DNA of 64,000 bases from Streptomyces poonensis (GCF_014650915.1 NZ_BMVW01000009.1:124001-188000); one strand, 5' to 3'. Numbered from the stretch's first letter, positions 33,645 to 42,830 are shown. Translations and numbers: made by a program. The notes: a model not told the origin generated them from the sequence alone.

Positions 33645-34673
33645 ATGACCGTACGCGTGGCCATCAACGGCTTCGGCCGCATCGGACGCAATTACCTGCG
33701 CTGCGTGCTGGAGCGCGCGGAGGCCGGTACCGGCACACCGGTCGAGGTCGTGGCGGTCAACGACCTCACCTCGCCGGAGGCACTTGCGCATCTGCTGGCG
33801 TACGACTCGACCTACGGCCGCCTCGGCCGCACAGTCGAACACGACGACACCTCGATCACCGTCGACGGCCACCGCATCGTGGTGACCGCCGAGCGTGACC
33901 CGGCCGAGCTGGACTGGAGTGACCTCGGCGTGGACCTGGTCATCGAGTCGACCGGCCGCTTCCGCACCCGCGAGCAGGCCGGCCTGCACCTGGAGGCGGG
34001 CGCGCGCAAGGTGCTGCTGTCCGTGCCGGGCAAGGGCGTCGATGCCACGATCGTGATGGGCGTCAACGAAGGCACGTACGACCCGGAGCGCGACCATGTC
34101 CTCTCCAACGCCTCGTGCACCACCAACTGCGTGGCGCCCATGGTGAAGGTGCTCGACGAGCACTTCGGCATCGTCAAGGGCCTGATGACCACTATCCACG
34201 GCTACACCAACGACCAGGTCGTCCTCGACGGCCCGCACAAGGACCTGCGCCGCGGCCGCAGCGCCGCCGTCAACATCATCCCCACCAGTACCGGCGCGGC
34301 CCGCGCGGTCGGCCTGGTCCTGCCGGAACTGTCCGGCACCCTGGACGGCATCGCTGTGCGCGTGCCCGTCGAGGACGGTTCCCTGACCGACCTCAGTGTG
34401 GTCCTGGACCGGCCGGTGACCGCGGACCAGGTCAACGCGGCCTTCCGGGAAGCCGCCGACGGACCCCTGAAGGGCATCCTGCGCGTGTCCGACGCGCCGA
34501 TCGTCTCCCGCGACGTCGTCGGCGACCCCGCCTCGTGCGTGCTCGACGCACCGCTGACGCAGGCGCACGGCGAACTGGTGAAGGTCTTCGGCTGGTACGA
34601 CAACGAGTGGGGCTACACCAACCGGCTGCTCGACCTCACCGAGTACGTCGCCCGCCCGCTCCGACCGGCCTGA
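33645..34673 (+). CDS. gap: Glyceraldehyde-3-phosphate dehydrogenase
   Basis: A 342-residue glycolytic enzyme. It shows NAD-binding VRVAINGFGRIGRNYLR, the catalytic Cys158 in SNASCTTNCVAP, HGYTNDQ with the partner histidine region, and the C-terminal WYDNEWGYTNRLLDL. The length is normal. ATG 33645 follows GGAGGA. Having a box and sitting in this island suggests a hypoxia-specific isoform besides a housekeeping copy elsewhere. A fragment of a second copy lies at 40430-40630. A strong hairpin follows. Confidence 0.96.
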   Translation: MTVRVAINGFGRIGRNYLRCVLERAEAGTGTPVEVVAVNDLTSPEALAHLLAYDSTYGRLGRTVEHDDTSITVDGHRIVVTAERDPAELDWSDLGVDLVIESTGRFRTREQAGLHLEAGARKVLLSVPGKGVDATIVMGVNEGTYDPERDHVLSNASCTTNCVAPMVKVLDEHFGIVKGLMTTIHGYTNDQVVLDGPHKDLRRGRSAAVNIIPTSTGAARAVGLVLPELSGTLDGIAVRVPVEDGSLTDLSVVLDRPVTADQVNAAFREAADGPLKGILRVSDAPIVSRDVVGDPASCVLDAPLTQAHGELVKVFGWYDNEWGYTNRLLDLTEYVARPLRPA

Positions 34674-34742
34674 TCAACCGGGCGGGGCCGAGAGCGGCAT
34701 CTGCCCGTCGGCCCGGGCACACGACCCGCTCGGGAACCTCGC

Positions 34743-34778
34743 GCACCGTGGGCGCCGGCACACCGGTGCCCACGGTGC
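34743..34778 (+). terminator. Hairpin downstream of gap
   Basis: GCACCGTGGGCGCCGG (34743-34758) pairs with CCGGTGCCCACGGTGC (34763-34778) over a CACA loop, 15 of 16 Watson-Crick pairs plus one G-U. It lies 70 bp past the gap stop. Confidence 0.7.
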
Positions 34779-34859
34779 CTGCCGGTTCTCCGGCAGTTCC
34801 CCGACACCTCTCCCGGGCAAGGGACAAGAAGCCATGCGGGGCTGCTCACGTCGGCGGGG

Positions 34860-35100
34860 CCCGTCCCGATGAACGGTCTGCCGCGGCACCGGGCAGGTCG
34901 TCCACCACGGTGAACACGTGGTCCAGGCGCGTGATCCGCACTGCGCGCTACGCCGGTGGTGCGCCACGCACGAGCCGCAGGCTGCCTTCCCGGAGCGCGA
35001 CATGGTTCTCGATCTGCACACGCAACGCAGTCCGCGGTATTCGCGGAATCGGGGCGGGCCCCAGGACTGACACGTGTGCGGGCCCGCTGTCGAAGGAGAC
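34860..35100 (-). pseudogene. STAS-type (anti-sigma antagonist) remnant
   Basis: The minus strand holds LRVQIENHVALREGSLRLVRG, a stop, then VRITRLDHVFTVVDDLPGA. The second segment is typical of the last helix and strand of STAS-domain proteins. The frame is broken and no start is visible, so this is a low-confidence decayed gene. Confidence 0.35.
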
Positions 35101-35682
35101 CTACGCGTGCCGGTGACCCCGGTGGGCGTCGAACTCCGCCCAGGCCCGGTCCCACTGCGTCCCGCGACGCACTTCCAGCCGTACCCGGCCGCTCCACCAG
35201 CCACCCACGACCAGCACGCACACACCCGCCCCGGCCGCCGCGCCGAGGGCGGCTCCCTGGGACCTGGCCTGGGCGGGGGTGGGCGGGGCCGGATGAAGGC
35301 GGCCCGCGTCGTCGAGCCACACCGTGGTGGACGCGCCCGCCTTGCTGCCCGATGCCACCAGGGCCTCGCCGGTTCTCGGTGAGCCTTCGGGCGTGGTCCA
35401 CCGCACGATCGCCCGCACATGGTCGTCTGCCGACCCGGCGAACCGGGACGGCGGCGCGGGAGCGTCCTCGACGAGGCGTGCGGCGGCGCGGTGCAGGCCC
35501 TGCGCCTGGTCGAGAGCGGAGCGCTCGCCGACGCCGGCCATCGCCACGCCCACCGCGGGCACCGTGAGCAGCAGGAGCACCGCTGTTGCGACGCCGATCC
35601 AGGCTTCGGCGACGTCGGAACGCCGCTTGAGCGGGTTGCGCCGCCAGCGCCAGCACCACACCCGGCCACTCTGTTTCAGCAT
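35101..35682 (-). CDS. Rv1733c-like membrane protein
   Basis: A 193-residue protein with the layout of the Rv1733c family. The N-terminus WRWRRNPLKRRSDVAEAWIG precedes a first membrane helix (VATAVLLLLTVPAVGVAMAG). A soluble middle (RAIVRWTTPEGSPRTGEALV) leads to a second helix (AALGAAAGAGVCVLVVGGWW) and a basic C-terminus (WDRAWAEFDAHRGHRHA). The function is unknown, but Rv1733c is a DosR-regulon antigen in mycobacteria. ATG 35682 is supported by the conserved start. A perfect box lies 99 bp upstream. Confidence 0.82.
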   Translation of the reverse strand: MLKQSGRVWCWRWRRNPLKRRSDVAEAWIGVATAVLLLLTVPAVGVAMAGVGERSALDQAQGLHRAAARLVEDAPAPPSRFAGSADDHVRAIVRWTTPEGSPRTGEALVASGSKAGASTTVWLDDAGRLHPAPPTPAQARSQGAALGAAAGAGVCVLVVGGWWSGRVRLEVRRGTQWDRAWAEFDAHRGHRHA

Positions 35683-35780
35683 GTGCGCATCCCTCCGGGC
35701 GCGACGGATCTGATCACCACACCGTTACGGTGACGGATCGGCGATCCATGGCGGCAGAGACCAACGGGGTCGTCTTGTGA

Positions 35781-35794
35781 GGGCCGGTCGGCCC
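35781..35794. promoter_or_regulatory. DevR/OsdR-like box upstream of the Rv1733c-like gene
   Basis: GGGCCGGTCGGCCC, 99 bp before 35682. The remaining gap (35795-36128) shows no gene. Confidence 0.7.
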
Positions 35795-36128
35795 CGTGGC
35801 GAAGGGCGGCCGGGGCCGGACTGCCGAACGGGCTGAACGCTCGACGTCTCGAACCGGGTCGTGCTCTCCGGATCCATCGCTTCACTCAGGCGCGACGTGC
35901 TCCCGGTCCGGGCACCGGCCGTCAGCCGTGATGGCCGTGACCCGCCCGGGGCGAGGCCGTAGCCCCTGGGCAGCTGGGTGGAGTGTCTGGAGCGGGTCCG
36001 AAGCCACATGGCCACGGCTGGTCATCGCTCATTCGGTATCGCCACCAGGAGAAGGAGGGCGCCTCGCGGACAACGCGCGCAGGTTGTGCGTGTGGCCTGC
36101 CTTCTCGGTGTCGTACAGGCCGCGAATG

Positions 36129-36142
36129 AGGCCGTACGGCCC
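36129..36142. promoter_or_regulatory. DevR/OsdR-like box (distal) upstream of the nitroreductase
   Basis: AGGCCGTACGGCCC, 90 bp before ATG 36232. Confidence 0.55.
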
Positions 36143-36150
36143 TCGGCTCG

Positions 36151-36164
36151 GGGCCGGTCAACCC
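36151..36164. promoter_or_regulatory. DevR/OsdR-like box (proximal) upstream of the nitroreductase
   Basis: GGGCCGGTCAACCC, 68 bp before ATG 36232; centre spacing of 22 bp to the distal box. Confidence 0.5.
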
Positions 36165-36231
36165 TCCTCCAGGTAGGAGTCGCGGCGCAGGGTTGACAGG
36201 GACGGGAGACAGCTCGGCCGAAGGAGCCGTG

Positions 36232-37212
36232 ATGCAGACCAGGGAAGTCGACGCCACAGCCCTGCAGGCCCTGCTGGCCGCGGCGGTGGCGGCACCGTCG
36301 ATCCACAACACGCAGCCCTGGCGGTTCGGCCTGGACCCGGACAGCCGGTCGATCGAGGTCCGTGCCGACCGGCGGCGGCGACTGCCGTTGGCCGACCCCG
36401 ATCTGCGCGCCCAATACCTGTCGGTGGGCGCGGCCGTCTTCAACCTCCGGGTCGCCGCGGAGCATCTGGGCTGGGATCCCGTCGTCCGGCTGCTTCCCGC
36501 CGCAGACGATCCGGACCTGCTGGCCACCGTGCGACTGGCCGGGCCCGCCGCGGACGCGCGGTTGCCCCTGAGTCACTTGTACGAGGCGGTCGAGCGTCGC
36601 CACACGAGCCGGATGCCGTTCACCGGGCGCCCCGTTCCGGATCCGGTCGTGACCGAGATGATCGGCTCGGCCCGGGCCGAGGGCGCCCACTTGGACGTGC
36701 CCGACATCATCGGGACCCGGCGCCTGCTGCGCCTGACCCAGGCGGCAGAAGCGCGCAACGCCGTCCACCCGGCCCGTGCGGCCGAGGCGCGTACCTGGAT
36801 CACCGCTCCGGGAACGGACGCCTCCTACGGCATCCCCTTCACAGCCCTGGGCCCGCGGGATGCGTCCGGGCGGATGCCGGTGCGGGACTTCACGGGCCGG
36901 CTGCCCGCCCCCCACCTGCCCGCCCTGCGTTTCGAACGTCACGCTCAGCTGGCCTTGCTGTGGACGTCCCACGACCGGCGGGAGGACTGGCTGCGGGCGG
37001 GGCAGGCACTGGAGCGCGTGCTGCTCACGGCGACCCGGAGCGGCGTGCGCACGTCGATGCTGCACCAGGCGATGGAGTGGCCGGACCTGCGGGCGGCGAC
37101 GGCCGGATCGAGGCGGCGGTGCTGCCCGCAGCTGCTGATCCGCTTTGGGTACGGCCCGGAAGGCGGCCGCATGCCCCGCGCGTCCGCGGATCCCGCACCC
37201 GCTTCCGGATAG
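36232..37212 (+). CDS. Acg-like nitroreductase family protein
   Basis: A 326-residue protein of the Acg/Rv2032 type, a degenerate nitroreductase with two half-domains that may bind flavin. It starts with LLAAAVAAPSIHNTQPWRF, the usual flavin-binding N-terminus. The middle has LYEAVERRHTSRMPFTGRPV, starting the second half-domain, and the C-terminal half contains GVRTSMLHQAMEWPDLR. ATG 36232 follows AAGGAG and matches the family start. Acg proteins are DosR-dependent in mycobacteria and may sequester flavin. A degraded copy lies at 47325-47600. Confidence 0.88.
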   Translation: MQTREVDATALQALLAAAVAAPSIHNTQPWRFGLDPDSRSIEVRADRRRRLPLADPDLRAQYLSVGAAVFNLRVAAEHLGWDPVVRLLPAADDPDLLATVRLAGPAADARLPLSHLYEAVERRHTSRMPFTGRPVPDPVVTEMIGSARAEGAHLDVPDIIGTRRLLRLTQAAEARNAVHPARAAEARTWITAPGTDASYGIPFTALGPRDASGRMPVRDFTGRLPAPHLPALRFERHAQLALLWTSHDRREDWLRAGQALERVLLTATRSGVRTSMLHQAMEWPDLRAATAGSRRRCCPQLLIRFGYGPEGGRMPRASADPAPASG

Positions 37213-37236
37213 CGGCGGCTTGCTGCGGGCCGCACT

Positions 37237-37659
37237 TCACGGGGTGCCGCGCAGTCCCCTGAGTTCGCGTCCGGTGACCATCTCCGACTCGATCCGTACG
37301 ATCACCGGGTCCTCCAGGGGCATCCAGGACGTGGGGCCGGCCTGCGACAGCCGCTCGTGCTCGGCGGGATCGGTCACCACGGTGGCCCGGCCGGTGACGA
37401 CGACGCTCCAGCCGGACCGGGTCGCGGCGTCGAACTCGTCCGCCTCGAAGGCGACGACGACACCGTCGATGGCGCGGACGAGGTCCGAGTCCGGCGAGGT
37501 GCGCAGCAGGACGGCGGAATCCGTGTCCAGGGAGAAGTTGACAGGAAGGACCGCGGGCAGTGCCTGCCGGGTGTAGACCACGCGGCCGACCGGCACCTTG
37601 GCGAGCAAGCGCAGGCACTCCTGCCGATCGAGTGCGCGAAAAGCGTCGTTCTTGGACAT
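37237..37659 (-). CDS. Pyridoxamine 5'-phosphate oxidase-fold protein (copy 2)
   Basis: A 140-residue split-barrel flavoprotein, clearly paralogous to the copy at 22995-23435. It shares CLRLLAKVPVGRVVYTRQAL, PAVLPVNF, VVAFEADEFDA and GWSVVVTGRATVV, and ends VRIESEMVTGREL. FMN or F420 binding is expected from the family. ATG 37659 gives an N-terminus collinear with the paralogue. A fully symmetric box lies just 37 bp upstream. It is convergent with the nitroreductase gene. Confidence 0.83.
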   Translation of the reverse strand: MSKNDAFRALDRQECLRLLAKVPVGRVVYTRQALPAVLPVNFSLDTDSAVLLRTSPDSDLVRAIDGVVVAFEADEFDAATRSGWSVVVTGRATVVTDPAEHERLSQAGPTSWMPLEDPVIVRIESEMVTGRELRGLRGTP

Positions 37660-37695
37660 CAGCCCATCGTCTCCGCAGGTTGGGGCACAAGGCTA

Positions 37696-37709
37696 GGGCC
37701 GATCGGCCC
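37696..37709. promoter_or_regulatory. Perfect palindromic DevR/OsdR-like box upstream of PPOX copy 2
   Basis: GGGCCGATCGGCCC inside the 20-bp perfect palindrome CTAGGGCCGATCGGCCCTAG (37693-37712), 37 bp before the start. It is the most symmetric box in the window. Confidence 0.75.
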
Positions 37710-37714
37710 TAGCC

Positions 37715-38250
37715 CCTTCGCGGTCGCGGCGACAGCCGATCGCGGCCGTTGTTCCGCCGTTGTTTCGCGGAGACCGGGCCGGTGAGCCGGTGCACCTGGT
37801 TGTGCGGAGGGACGGCCGGGTCCGCACCCGGAGAACGTCCGTCCGCCGGTAGGGACCCATGGCCCACCCCGCAGGCGAAGCCGGATGCGGCCGGACCGAT
37901 CACTATGCGAACGGGTGCCCGAGCTGCCCGGGGGGCGCCACGCAGCAACACCGCTCGCTCCGGCGGCGTCGTCCACTCGGTCAGCCGCTCGCCCAGCACG
38001 GACGCCGGCTCGCACCCCGGCGATGACAGCCGCCACAAGCCCAGTGCCTCCCTCAGCGCGACCGCGATACAGATCGACACGGTCACCAGCACCAAGTTCC
38101 TGACGTGTTCCGCACGCTGCTTCACCGACCTTCCTGCCTCGGTCCGCGATACGCCCGGGGCACCGGTCCAGGGCCGTAGCCGGCTCGCCGGGCTCGGCCG
38201 GATGTCCCAGCCGTTCCAGCTCGGGCGGCAGCGACCTGCTGGACACCTGC
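37715..38250. other. Gap between PPOX copy 2 and the arc remnant
   Basis: No gene is confidently recognised. A minus-strand stretch near 37.85-38.15 kb has a hydrophobic segment (NLVLVTVSICIAVALREALG) and could be a decayed membrane protein of unknown family. Confidence 0.3.
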
Positions 38251-38254
38251 TGTC

Positions 38255-38268
38255 GGGACCAATGGGCC
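38255..38268. promoter_or_regulatory. DevR/OsdR-like box upstream of the arc remnant/arcC2
   Basis: GGGACCAATGGGCC, 99 bp before the ArcD-like start at 38367; it may drive transcription through to arcC copy 2. Confidence 0.6.
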
Positions 38269-38366
38269 AGGTGCGGGCCTTGTGGCCGATGACCATGGTC
38301 GTGGTGGCGCGGAAGGATCGTTCCCGGATCGACCGATCCGCAGTGAGCCCAGCAAGGAGCGCGCTC

Positions 38367-39022
38367 ATGTCCACCACCCCACGGAGCGGTTCAAGACCGG
38401 CTCCGGCTCCCACGGCGGCACTCGGCCTGCCTGCCGCGTCCGCCCTGGTGATCGGCAGCATCATCGGTACCGGAGTCTTCGCCCTGCCGACCGCCCTCGC
38501 GCCGTACGGGCCGATCTCGCTCGTGGCGTTCGTCCTCGTGACGCTGGGCGCGCTGGCGCTGGCGGTGACCTTCGGTTCCCTGTCGAAGCGGGTACCGGCC
38601 AGCGGCGGGCCGTACGTCTACGCGCGGGAGGCCTTCGGCGAGTTCGCCGGGTTCCTCAACGCCTGGTCGTACCGGATCACCGCCTGGGCCGGGAACGCGG
38701 CGATCGTGGTGGCCTGGGTCGGGTATGTCGAGGCTCCGACCTGGCGACCGCCCTCGCCGAGGCGCTCGACCTGGACAAGGTGCGGATGCTGTCCGCACCG
38801 CAGGACATCCGCAACGCCGAGCGCGAGCAGTGGGACGACGGCAGCAACTTCCTCGCGCTCTCCCCGGGCGTCGTCGTCGGCTACGAGCGCAACGTCACCA
38901 CCAACACGTACCTGCGCAAGCAGGGCATCGAGATCGTCACCGTCGCCGGCGCCGAACTCGGCCGCGGCCGGGGCGGCCCCCGATGCATGAGCTGCCCGAT
39001 CGAACGCGACCCGGTCGCCTGA
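38367..39022 (+). pseudogene. ArcD-like antiporter N-terminus fused to arginine deiminase C-terminus
   Basis: From ATG 38367 (behind AAGGAG) the frame encodes about 125 residues of an APC-type arginine/ornithine antiporter: ALVIGSIIGTGVFALPTAL, then SKRVPASGGPYVYAREAFGE and NAWSYRITAWAGNAAIVVAW. Near 38733 it switches frame and family to the C-terminal about 95 residues of arginine deiminase (DLATALAEALDLDKVRMLSA, PGVVVGYERNVTTNTYLR), ending GGPRCMSCPIERDP with the catalytic cysteine. A deletion has removed the rest of arcD and most of arcA. Confidence 0.85.
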
Positions 39023-39046
39023 GCGCACCGCCGGAAGGACCCGTCA

Positions 39047-39187
39047 TGACCATCGACCTGCGAGGCCGCTCCTACCTGAGCGAACTCCGACGACGTCTTC
39101 GCCTCGCCCGCCTCGATCGTCTTCGACCAGGCGGAGAACCGGCTGCACACCATCAAGGCCGTACTCGTCGCCACCCTGGAGGACTGA
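39047..39187 (+). pseudogene. arcB: Ornithine carbamoyltransferase, head-to-tail deletion remnant
   Basis: ATG 39047, behind GGAAGGA, reads MTIDLRGRSYLSE, the normal start. A frame change then leads straight to the C-terminus (DDVFASPASIVFDQAENRLH, TIKAVLVATLED, stop 39185-39187). About 280 internal codons are gone, and arcC copy 2 starts 4 bp later. Confidence 0.88.
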
Positions 39188-39190
39188 GCC

Positions 39191-40114
39191 ATGCGCATCG
39201 TCGTCGCCCTCGGCGGCAACGCCCTGCTGCACCGCGGGGAACGCCCCGACGCGGACGTCCAGCAGACCAACATCGACCGTGTCGCCACCGCGATCGCCGC
39301 CCTCGCCCAGGAGCACGAGGTCGTCGTCACCCACGGCAACGGCCCCCAGATCGGCCTGCTCGCCATGGAGAGCGCCGCCGACCCCGCCCTCACCGCCCCG
39401 TATCCGCTGGACCTGCTCGGCGCACAGACCGAAGGCATGATCGGCTCCCTGCTCGCCCGCACCCTGCGCAACGCGCTGCCCGGACGCCGGATCGCCGCGC
39501 TGGTCACCCACACCCTCGTCCGGGCCGACGATCCGGCCTTCGGGCGGCCCACCAAGTTCGTGGGCCAGGTGTACCTCCGGAAGCCGGCCGAAGCGCTCGC
39601 CCGCCGGTACGGCTGGCACATCGCCAAGGACGGCACGGGCTGGCGCCGTGTCGTCCCCTCACCGGCGCCCGAGAGGATCGTGGAGACGGAGACCGTCCAC
39701 GAGCTCCTCCTCAGCGGCACCCTGGTCGTCTGCGCCGGCGGCGGAGGCGTCCCGGTCACCGCCGACAAGGACACCGGCGCGCTGACCGGAGTGGAGGCGG
39801 TCGTCGACAAGGACCTGACCGCCGCCCTGCTCGCCGAGGACCTCAAGGCCGACTTCCTGCTCATCCTCACCGACGTGCCGTGCGTCTACGACGGCTACGG
39901 CACCCCCGGTCAGCATCCCGTCCTCGACGCCACCCCCGCCGACCTGCGGCGCGGCGGTTATCCCGACGGCTCGATGGGCCCCAAGGCGGAGGCGGCCGCC
40001 CGGTTCGTGGAGCGTACGGGCGGCCTGGCCGCGATCGGCGCGCTGGACGCGGCGTACGAGATGGTCCACGGCCGGTCCGGAACGCTCGTCCGCCCGGACC
40101 TGGCCGTCGGCTGA
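39191..40114 (+). CDS. arcC: Carbamate kinase (copy 2)
   Basis: A 307-residue enzyme making ATP from carbamoyl phosphate. It carries VALGGNALLHRGERPDA, VVTHGNGPQIGLLAMESAA with the normal HGNGPQ, VVCAGGGGVPV, VVDKDLTAALLAEDL and SMGPKAEAAARF. It is the same length as copy 1 at 21509 and very similar throughout. ATG 39191 follows GGAGGA 4 bp after the stop of the arcB remnant. It is the only intact gene of what was an arcD-arcA-arcB-arcC operon. Without arcA and arcB it could still use carbamoyl phosphate from other sources, or act with deiminase genes elsewhere. Confidence 0.95.
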   Translation: MRIVVALGGNALLHRGERPDADVQQTNIDRVATAIAALAQEHEVVVTHGNGPQIGLLAMESAADPALTAPYPLDLLGAQTEGMIGSLLARTLRNALPGRRIAALVTHTLVRADDPAFGRPTKFVGQVYLRKPAEALARRYGWHIAKDGTGWRRVVPSPAPERIVETETVHELLLSGTLVVCAGGGGVPVTADKDTGALTGVEAVVDKDLTAALLAEDLKADFLLILTDVPCVYDGYGTPGQHPVLDATPADLRRGGYPDGSMGPKAEAAARFVERTGGLAAIGALDAAYEMVHGRSGTLVRPDLAVG

Positions 40115-40359
40115 CGGCCGCCCCGGGGATGACGACCCGCTCGGACGTACCCGCGTCACCCGGGGCACGAGCACACGCGGCCGCCGCCCGGGCCCGTGCA
40201 CCGTCCTTCAGCCACGAGGCACGGTCACCGACGAGCGTCACCGAGCCCGATTGCCGGGCAGTGCCGCCCGGTTCGCGGGTACCGGTGTCCGTTCTCCGCG
40301 GTTCCACGCCCGTCCTTCCGTGGGCATCGGTCCACGACTGCCGCCCGGTTCACGGCGTC
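40115..40359. other. Gap after arcC copy 2, no gene recognised
   Basis: GC-rich DNA with no clear coding signal or terminator. Confidence 0.3.
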
Positions 40360-40632
40360 AGCGGGGGCCGGGACGGCGTCCGTGTCGGCCTACGTCCTCG
40401 CCTGTCTTCGCCTGCTCACCGGATTCGTCTTCAAGGGCGTCCTCCGGGTTCCCGACGCCCCGATCGTCTCCCGCGACGCCGTGGGCGACCCGGCCTCGTG
40501 CCTCCCGGACGCGCCGCTGACGCACGCGCACGGCGAGCGGGTGAAGGCCTTCGGCCGGATACGACAACGAGTGGGGGTGCACCCGCCGGCTGCTCGACCT
40601 CACCGACTACGCCGCCGCTCGGACGGCCCCCT
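40360..40632 (+). pseudogene. Chimeric remnant: DoxX N-terminus joined to GAPDH C-terminus
   Basis: The frame at 40373 reads TASVSAYVLACLRLLTGFVF, matching the DoxX-like protein (ARAYVFASARLLMGFVF). It continues without interruption as KGVLRVPDAPIVSRDAVGDP and LPDAPLTHAHGERVKAFG, which is GAPDH (KGILRVSDAPIVSRDVVGDP). A frameshift near 40557 precedes the final NRLLDLTEY-like end. Two unrelated genes have been joined at about 40432 by deletion. Confidence 0.85.
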
Positions 40633-40766
40633 GCTGATCAGCGCCTCGCGAGCTTCTCATGGCGGCGCAGCGTTCCCGTATCCTCCTCTGGTGCTGGCCG
40701 CTACAGCGGCAGGAAGAGTGGAGCGGCTCGGCAGTCGGCTGCAGATGACGATCGGGAGGATCAGCG

Positions 40767-42506
40767 GTGGGAAGCCCTGAGGGTGATCAGGCCCGCATTC
40801 GGCTGCCCCAGCTGAGGCTGGACGAACTGCTGGAGGAGCTGCAGGCCCGCCTGGACGCGGCCCGCGGTACCCGGGACCGGGTGCACAGCCTGCTGGAGGC
40901 GGTGCTGTCGGTCGGCCGGGAGCTCGATCTGGAACAGGCGCTGCACAGCATCGTGGAGGCCGCGGCGGCTCTCGTGGACGCCGAGTACGCCGCGCTCGGC
41001 GTGATCGGCCCGGACGGGCGGCGGCTGTCGGCCTTCCACACGGTCGGTGTCAGTGACGAGCAGATCGCCCGCATCGGCCCGTTCCCGGAGGGACACGGCA
41101 TCCTCGGTGAGCTGATCCGCCGTCCCGAACCGCTGCGCCTCGCGAGGCTCTCGGAACATCCCGCCTCCTACGGCTTCCCGGCGAACCACCCGCCGATGAA
41201 CTCCTTCCTCGGCGTCCCCATTCGGGTGCGCGACCAGGTCTTCGGCAATCTGTACCTGACCGAGAAACGTGGCGGGCTGCAGTTCGACGAGGAGGACGAA
41301 GCGGTGCTCGCCACGCTGGCGGTGGCCGCCGGCGTCGCCATCGACAACGCCCGGCTGTACGAGGAGTCCCGGCTGCGCGAGCGCTGGCTGCAGGCCAGCG
41401 CTGCGATCACCCACCGTCTGATGTCCGGTGACGCCCAGGGCGATGTCCTCGGACTGGTCGCCGAACAAGCACGGGAGATCACCGGAGCGGCCCTTGCCGT
41501 GGTGGCGATACCGATGACGGGCACCGACTCCCTCGCGGTGGAGCTGGCCATCGGCGATGAAGCGGAGGCGCACCGGGGGCTGGTGCTGCCGACGGAGGGC
41601 AGTCTCATCGGCCGGGCTTTCGCCGAGGGAGCCCCGGCGACCAGCGCGGACATCGGACGCGACGAGCGGATCGCGGCCGGTGCGCCGCGCTTCGCCGGTC
41701 TCGGCCCGGCGGTGGCCGTACCCATCGGCTCGGGCGAGGGCGCGCGCGGTGTGGTGCTTCTGGTACGGGAAGCGGGCGGGCGCGAGTTCGCCGAGAAGGA
41801 GATGCAACCGCTGCAGGTCTTCGCCGCGCAGGCCGCCGTCGCCATGGAACTGGCCGAGCGACGCCGGGACGCCGAGCACATCGCCCTGCTGGAGGACCGT
41901 GACCGGATCGCCCGGGATCTGCACGACCTGGCCATCCAGCGGCTGTTCGCCACCGGCATGACGCTGCAGAGCGCGGGCCGGTTCATCGAGCACACGGAGG
42001 CTTCACAGCGTGTGCTGAGGGCGGTGGACGACCTCGACGAGACCATCAAAATCATCAGGTCGACGATCTTCGGCCTCCGCGCCCGGCACGACGAGGCGGC
42101 CCCCGGTCTGCGGTCCCGGGCGGTACGCGTGGTCGGTGAGGTCGTACCGGTCCTGGGCTTCTCGCCCAGCGTCCGCATGGAAGGGCTGCTCGACACACAT
42201 GTCCCCAAGGAGATCGCCGACCACGTCGTGGCCGTCCTCTCCGAGTCCTTGACCAACATCGCCCGGCATGCTCATGCCGATCACGCCGAGGTGGTGCTGG
42301 AGACCGACGGCAACGAGGTGCGCCTCACGGTCACGGACAACGGCGTGGGCATTCCGGCGGAGGGCCGCCGCAGTGGCCTGGCCAACATGGCGGAACGGGC
42401 GAGGAAGCTCAACGGGGACATGCAACTCGCCGACCGTGAGGGCGGAGGCACCCGGCTCGTATGGCACGCCCCGGTGTGCGGGACGCAGGCCCCGCCGGCG
42501 GGCTGA
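40767..42506 (+). CDS. DevS/DosS-type sensor histidine kinase (intact)
   Basis: A 579-residue cytoplasmic kinase. Two GAF domains lie at about residues 45-195 (ALHSIVEAAAALVDAEYAAL) and 215-365. A HisKA_3 dimerisation helix follows with the phospho-acceptor His386 in RDRIARDLHDLAIQRLF, then a HATPase domain (LTVTDNGVGIPAEGRRSGLA). This layout matches DosS/DosT and OsdK, whose first GAF can carry heme for O2, CO or NO sensing. Its N-terminal helix (RLDELLEELQARLDAARGTR) is also family-typical. The GTG start at 40767 follows GGGAGGA. No response regulator is adjacent; the likely partner is the DevR-like protein at 54769. Heme binding needs testing. Confidence 0.92.
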   Translation: MGSPEGDQARIRLPQLRLDELLEELQARLDAARGTRDRVHSLLEAVLSVGRELDLEQALHSIVEAAAALVDAEYAALGVIGPDGRRLSAFHTVGVSDEQIARIGPFPEGHGILGELIRRPEPLRLARLSEHPASYGFPANHPPMNSFLGVPIRVRDQVFGNLYLTEKRGGLQFDEEDEAVLATLAVAAGVAIDNARLYEESRLRERWLQASAAITHRLMSGDAQGDVLGLVAEQAREITGAALAVVAIPMTGTDSLAVELAIGDEAEAHRGLVLPTEGSLIGRAFAEGAPATSADIGRDERIAAGAPRFAGLGPAVAVPIGSGEGARGVVLLVREAGGREFAEKEMQPLQVFAAQAAVAMELAERRRDAEHIALLEDRDRIARDLHDLAIQRLFATGMTLQSAGRFIEHTEASQRVLRAVDDLDETIKIIRSTIFGLRARHDEAAPGLRSRAVRVVGEVVPVLGFSPSVRMEGLLDTHVPKEIADHVVAVLSESLTNIARHAHADHAEVVLETDGNEVRLTVTDNGVGIPAEGRRSGLANMAERARKLNGDMQLADREGGGTRLVWHAPVCGTQAPPAG

Positions 42507-42830
42507 CCACGGCCCGGCGGCGAAGCCACCCGGAACGGAACCGGCCCGGGCCGACTCGCCGAGGCGCTGCCGCGGAGCACGGGCCGCCGCCATGGCCATC
42601 GTCAGAGAGGAGTCGAGACGGCGCAGTAGGTCGAGAGGCACCGGCCGCGGCCGCTGGAGCGAGCGGAACTTGCCGGGCCGGGGTACGTGGAGGCCGACCG
42701 GCTCCGGGGGACTGGTGCCCGGCCCGGCCGGGTCGGCTTGCGTTCGTCGGTTCTCCTTCGCAAGAACGGCGAGGAGCGGGCATCGGACCGGCTCCGCTCC
42801 TCCGCCGTCCGGTGCGGACGCCGGGCGCCT
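42507..42830. other. Gap after the kinase, no gene recognised
   Basis: About 320 bp of GC-rich DNA without recognisable gene content. Confidence 0.35.
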
